Below are positions 5,189 to 5,577 of a stretch of DNA of 5,577 nucleotides, piece by piece. Numbering within the stretch: the stretch's first letter is position 1; each line of letters begins with the position of its first letter. The DNA is from Chitinophaga pinensis. GTDB taxonomy: Bacteria; Bacteroidota; Bacteroidia; Chitinophagales; Chitinophagaceae. A program made the position numbers and the translations under genes. The notes beneath the pieces were generated by a model. That model did not search any database, was not told where the DNA came from, and saw only the letters and a program-made list of their open reading frames with translations. The stretch is from positions 1-5,577 of the forward strand of contig CAMCBE010000154.1 in assembly GCA_945872805.1 (NCBI GenBank). Reading direction: 5' to 3'.

Positions 5189-5190
5189 GA

Positions 5191-5373
5191 TTATTTAATT
5201 TCTTTGTGTACAGTATATTTTTTCATGATGGGGTTGTATTTCTTCAACTCCACACGCTCTGGGGTGTTCTTTTTGTTCTTAGTGGTTACGTACCGACTAG
5301 TCCCAGCCAACCCGGTGTTTTTGTGCTCGGTACATTCCAAGATTACCTGTACCCTATTACCTTTCTTAGCCAT
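5191..5373 (-). CDS. rpmG: 50S ribosomal protein L33 (bL33), zinc-free form
   Basis: The 60-residue basic product begins MAKKGNRVQVILECTEHK and continues with TSRYVTTKNKKNTPERVELK, the standard L33 pattern, ending YTVHKEIK. L33 binds 23S rRNA near the E site of the large subunit. Zinc-binding L33 forms carry two CxxC pairs; here only C14 is present, and the C-terminal NPIMKKYTVHKE has none, so this is the C-minus type that works without zinc. The ATG is at 5373-5371, 22 bases after the rpmB stop. The upstream sequence is A-rich (AAAGACTTAAA) with no Shine-Dalgarno. DUF4295 follows after 2 bases. Confidence 0.96.
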   Translation of the reverse strand: MAKKGNRVQVILECTEHKNTGLAGTSRYVTTKNKKNTPERVELKKYNPIMKKYTVHKEIK

Positions 5374-5395
5374 TTTAAGTCTTTATTTTCAGTGA

Positions 5396-5577
5396 TTAAA
5401 TGCTTACGCCTTCTGCCCTAAGTTTCTTAACAACACTATACAAGCCGTTTTTGTTGATGGTACGAATTGCGTCTGAAGAAAGCTTCAACGTAACCCATTT
5501 ATCCTCTTCGGCTAGAAAAAACTTCTTTGTTTGCAAATTCGGCAAAAAACGACGTTTTGTCTTAATATTTGAGTGCG
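5396..5577 (-). CDS. rpmB: 50S ribosomal protein L28 (bL28), C-terminal part (5' end beyond the right edge)
   Basis: I translated this frame by hand; 59 residues precede the TAA at 5398-5396. The text begins HSNIKTKRRFLPNLQTKKFF, the L28 core (SHxNxKTKRRFxPNLQ), then gives WVTLKLSSDAIRTINKNGL and ends LRAEGVSI. bL28 is a basic large-subunit protein needed for assembly of the 50S particle. Bacteroidota L28 is near 78 residues, so about 19 N-terminal residues and the promoter are outside the window. It is the first visible gene of the rpmB-rpmG-DUF4295 operon. Confidence 0.95.
   Translation of the reverse strand, partial: HSNIKTKRRFLPNLQTKKFFLAEEDKWVTLKLSSDAIRTINKNGLYSVVKKLRAEGVSI

Noticed and set aside
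5204..5421. Two overlapping plus-strand ORFs of 63 and 71 codons opposite rpmG.
   Set aside because: They are antisense shadows of rpmG; their hydrophobic look comes from the complement of lysine-rich codons.
1..5577. tRNA, rRNA, riboswitch or phage attachment site.
   Set aside because: No cloverleaf, conserved rRNA segment, known aptamer pattern or integrase gene was seen on either strand.

Overview
The window is most likely a chromosomal segment of a Bacteroidota bacterium, possibly from the Chitinophaga/Sphingobacterium side of the phylum; the finer placement is a guess. Four things point there: a DUF4295 small ribosomal-type protein directly after rpmG, a bacillithiol gene (bshC), no Shine-Dalgarno sequences ahead of the starts, and a TAnnTTTG-type promoter element (TACCTTTG) ahead of rimO. 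All convincing genes are on the minus strand, so transcription runs from right to left.

In transcription order: the 3' part of rpmB (bL28, cut by the right edge), rpmG (bL33), a 56-residue DUF4295 protein (probably bL38), a strong intrinsic terminator, a PaiA-like GNAT acetyltransferase, ftsY, an AT-rich RhuM-Fic/Doc fusion gene with intergenic DNA on both sides, rimO, and the 5' part of bshC (cut by the left edge). Translation housekeeping (bL28, bL33, DUF4295, RimO modification of S12) and membrane targeting (FtsY) form the backbone. As I recall, rpmB-rpmG-DUF4295-ftsY-rimO is a common order in this phylum, so the acetyltransferase and the RhuM-Fic gene look like insertions into it.

The accessory part is 2105-3379. 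It holds a lone RhuM-Fic/Doc gene with much lower G+C than its neighbours. Near-identical 29-base direct repeats bracket it, and each repeat folds into a hairpin with a GCGAAGC core. The gene starts with TTG and contains a 27-base dyad (13-base arms, one central base) inside its N-terminal coding region. No antitoxin gene is visible beside it. This segment is the most interesting part of the window.

No tRNA, rRNA, CRISPR array, transposase or plus-strand gene could be supported. No gene-free stretch exceeds 300 bases; the two longest are 1996-2219 and 3186-3449.
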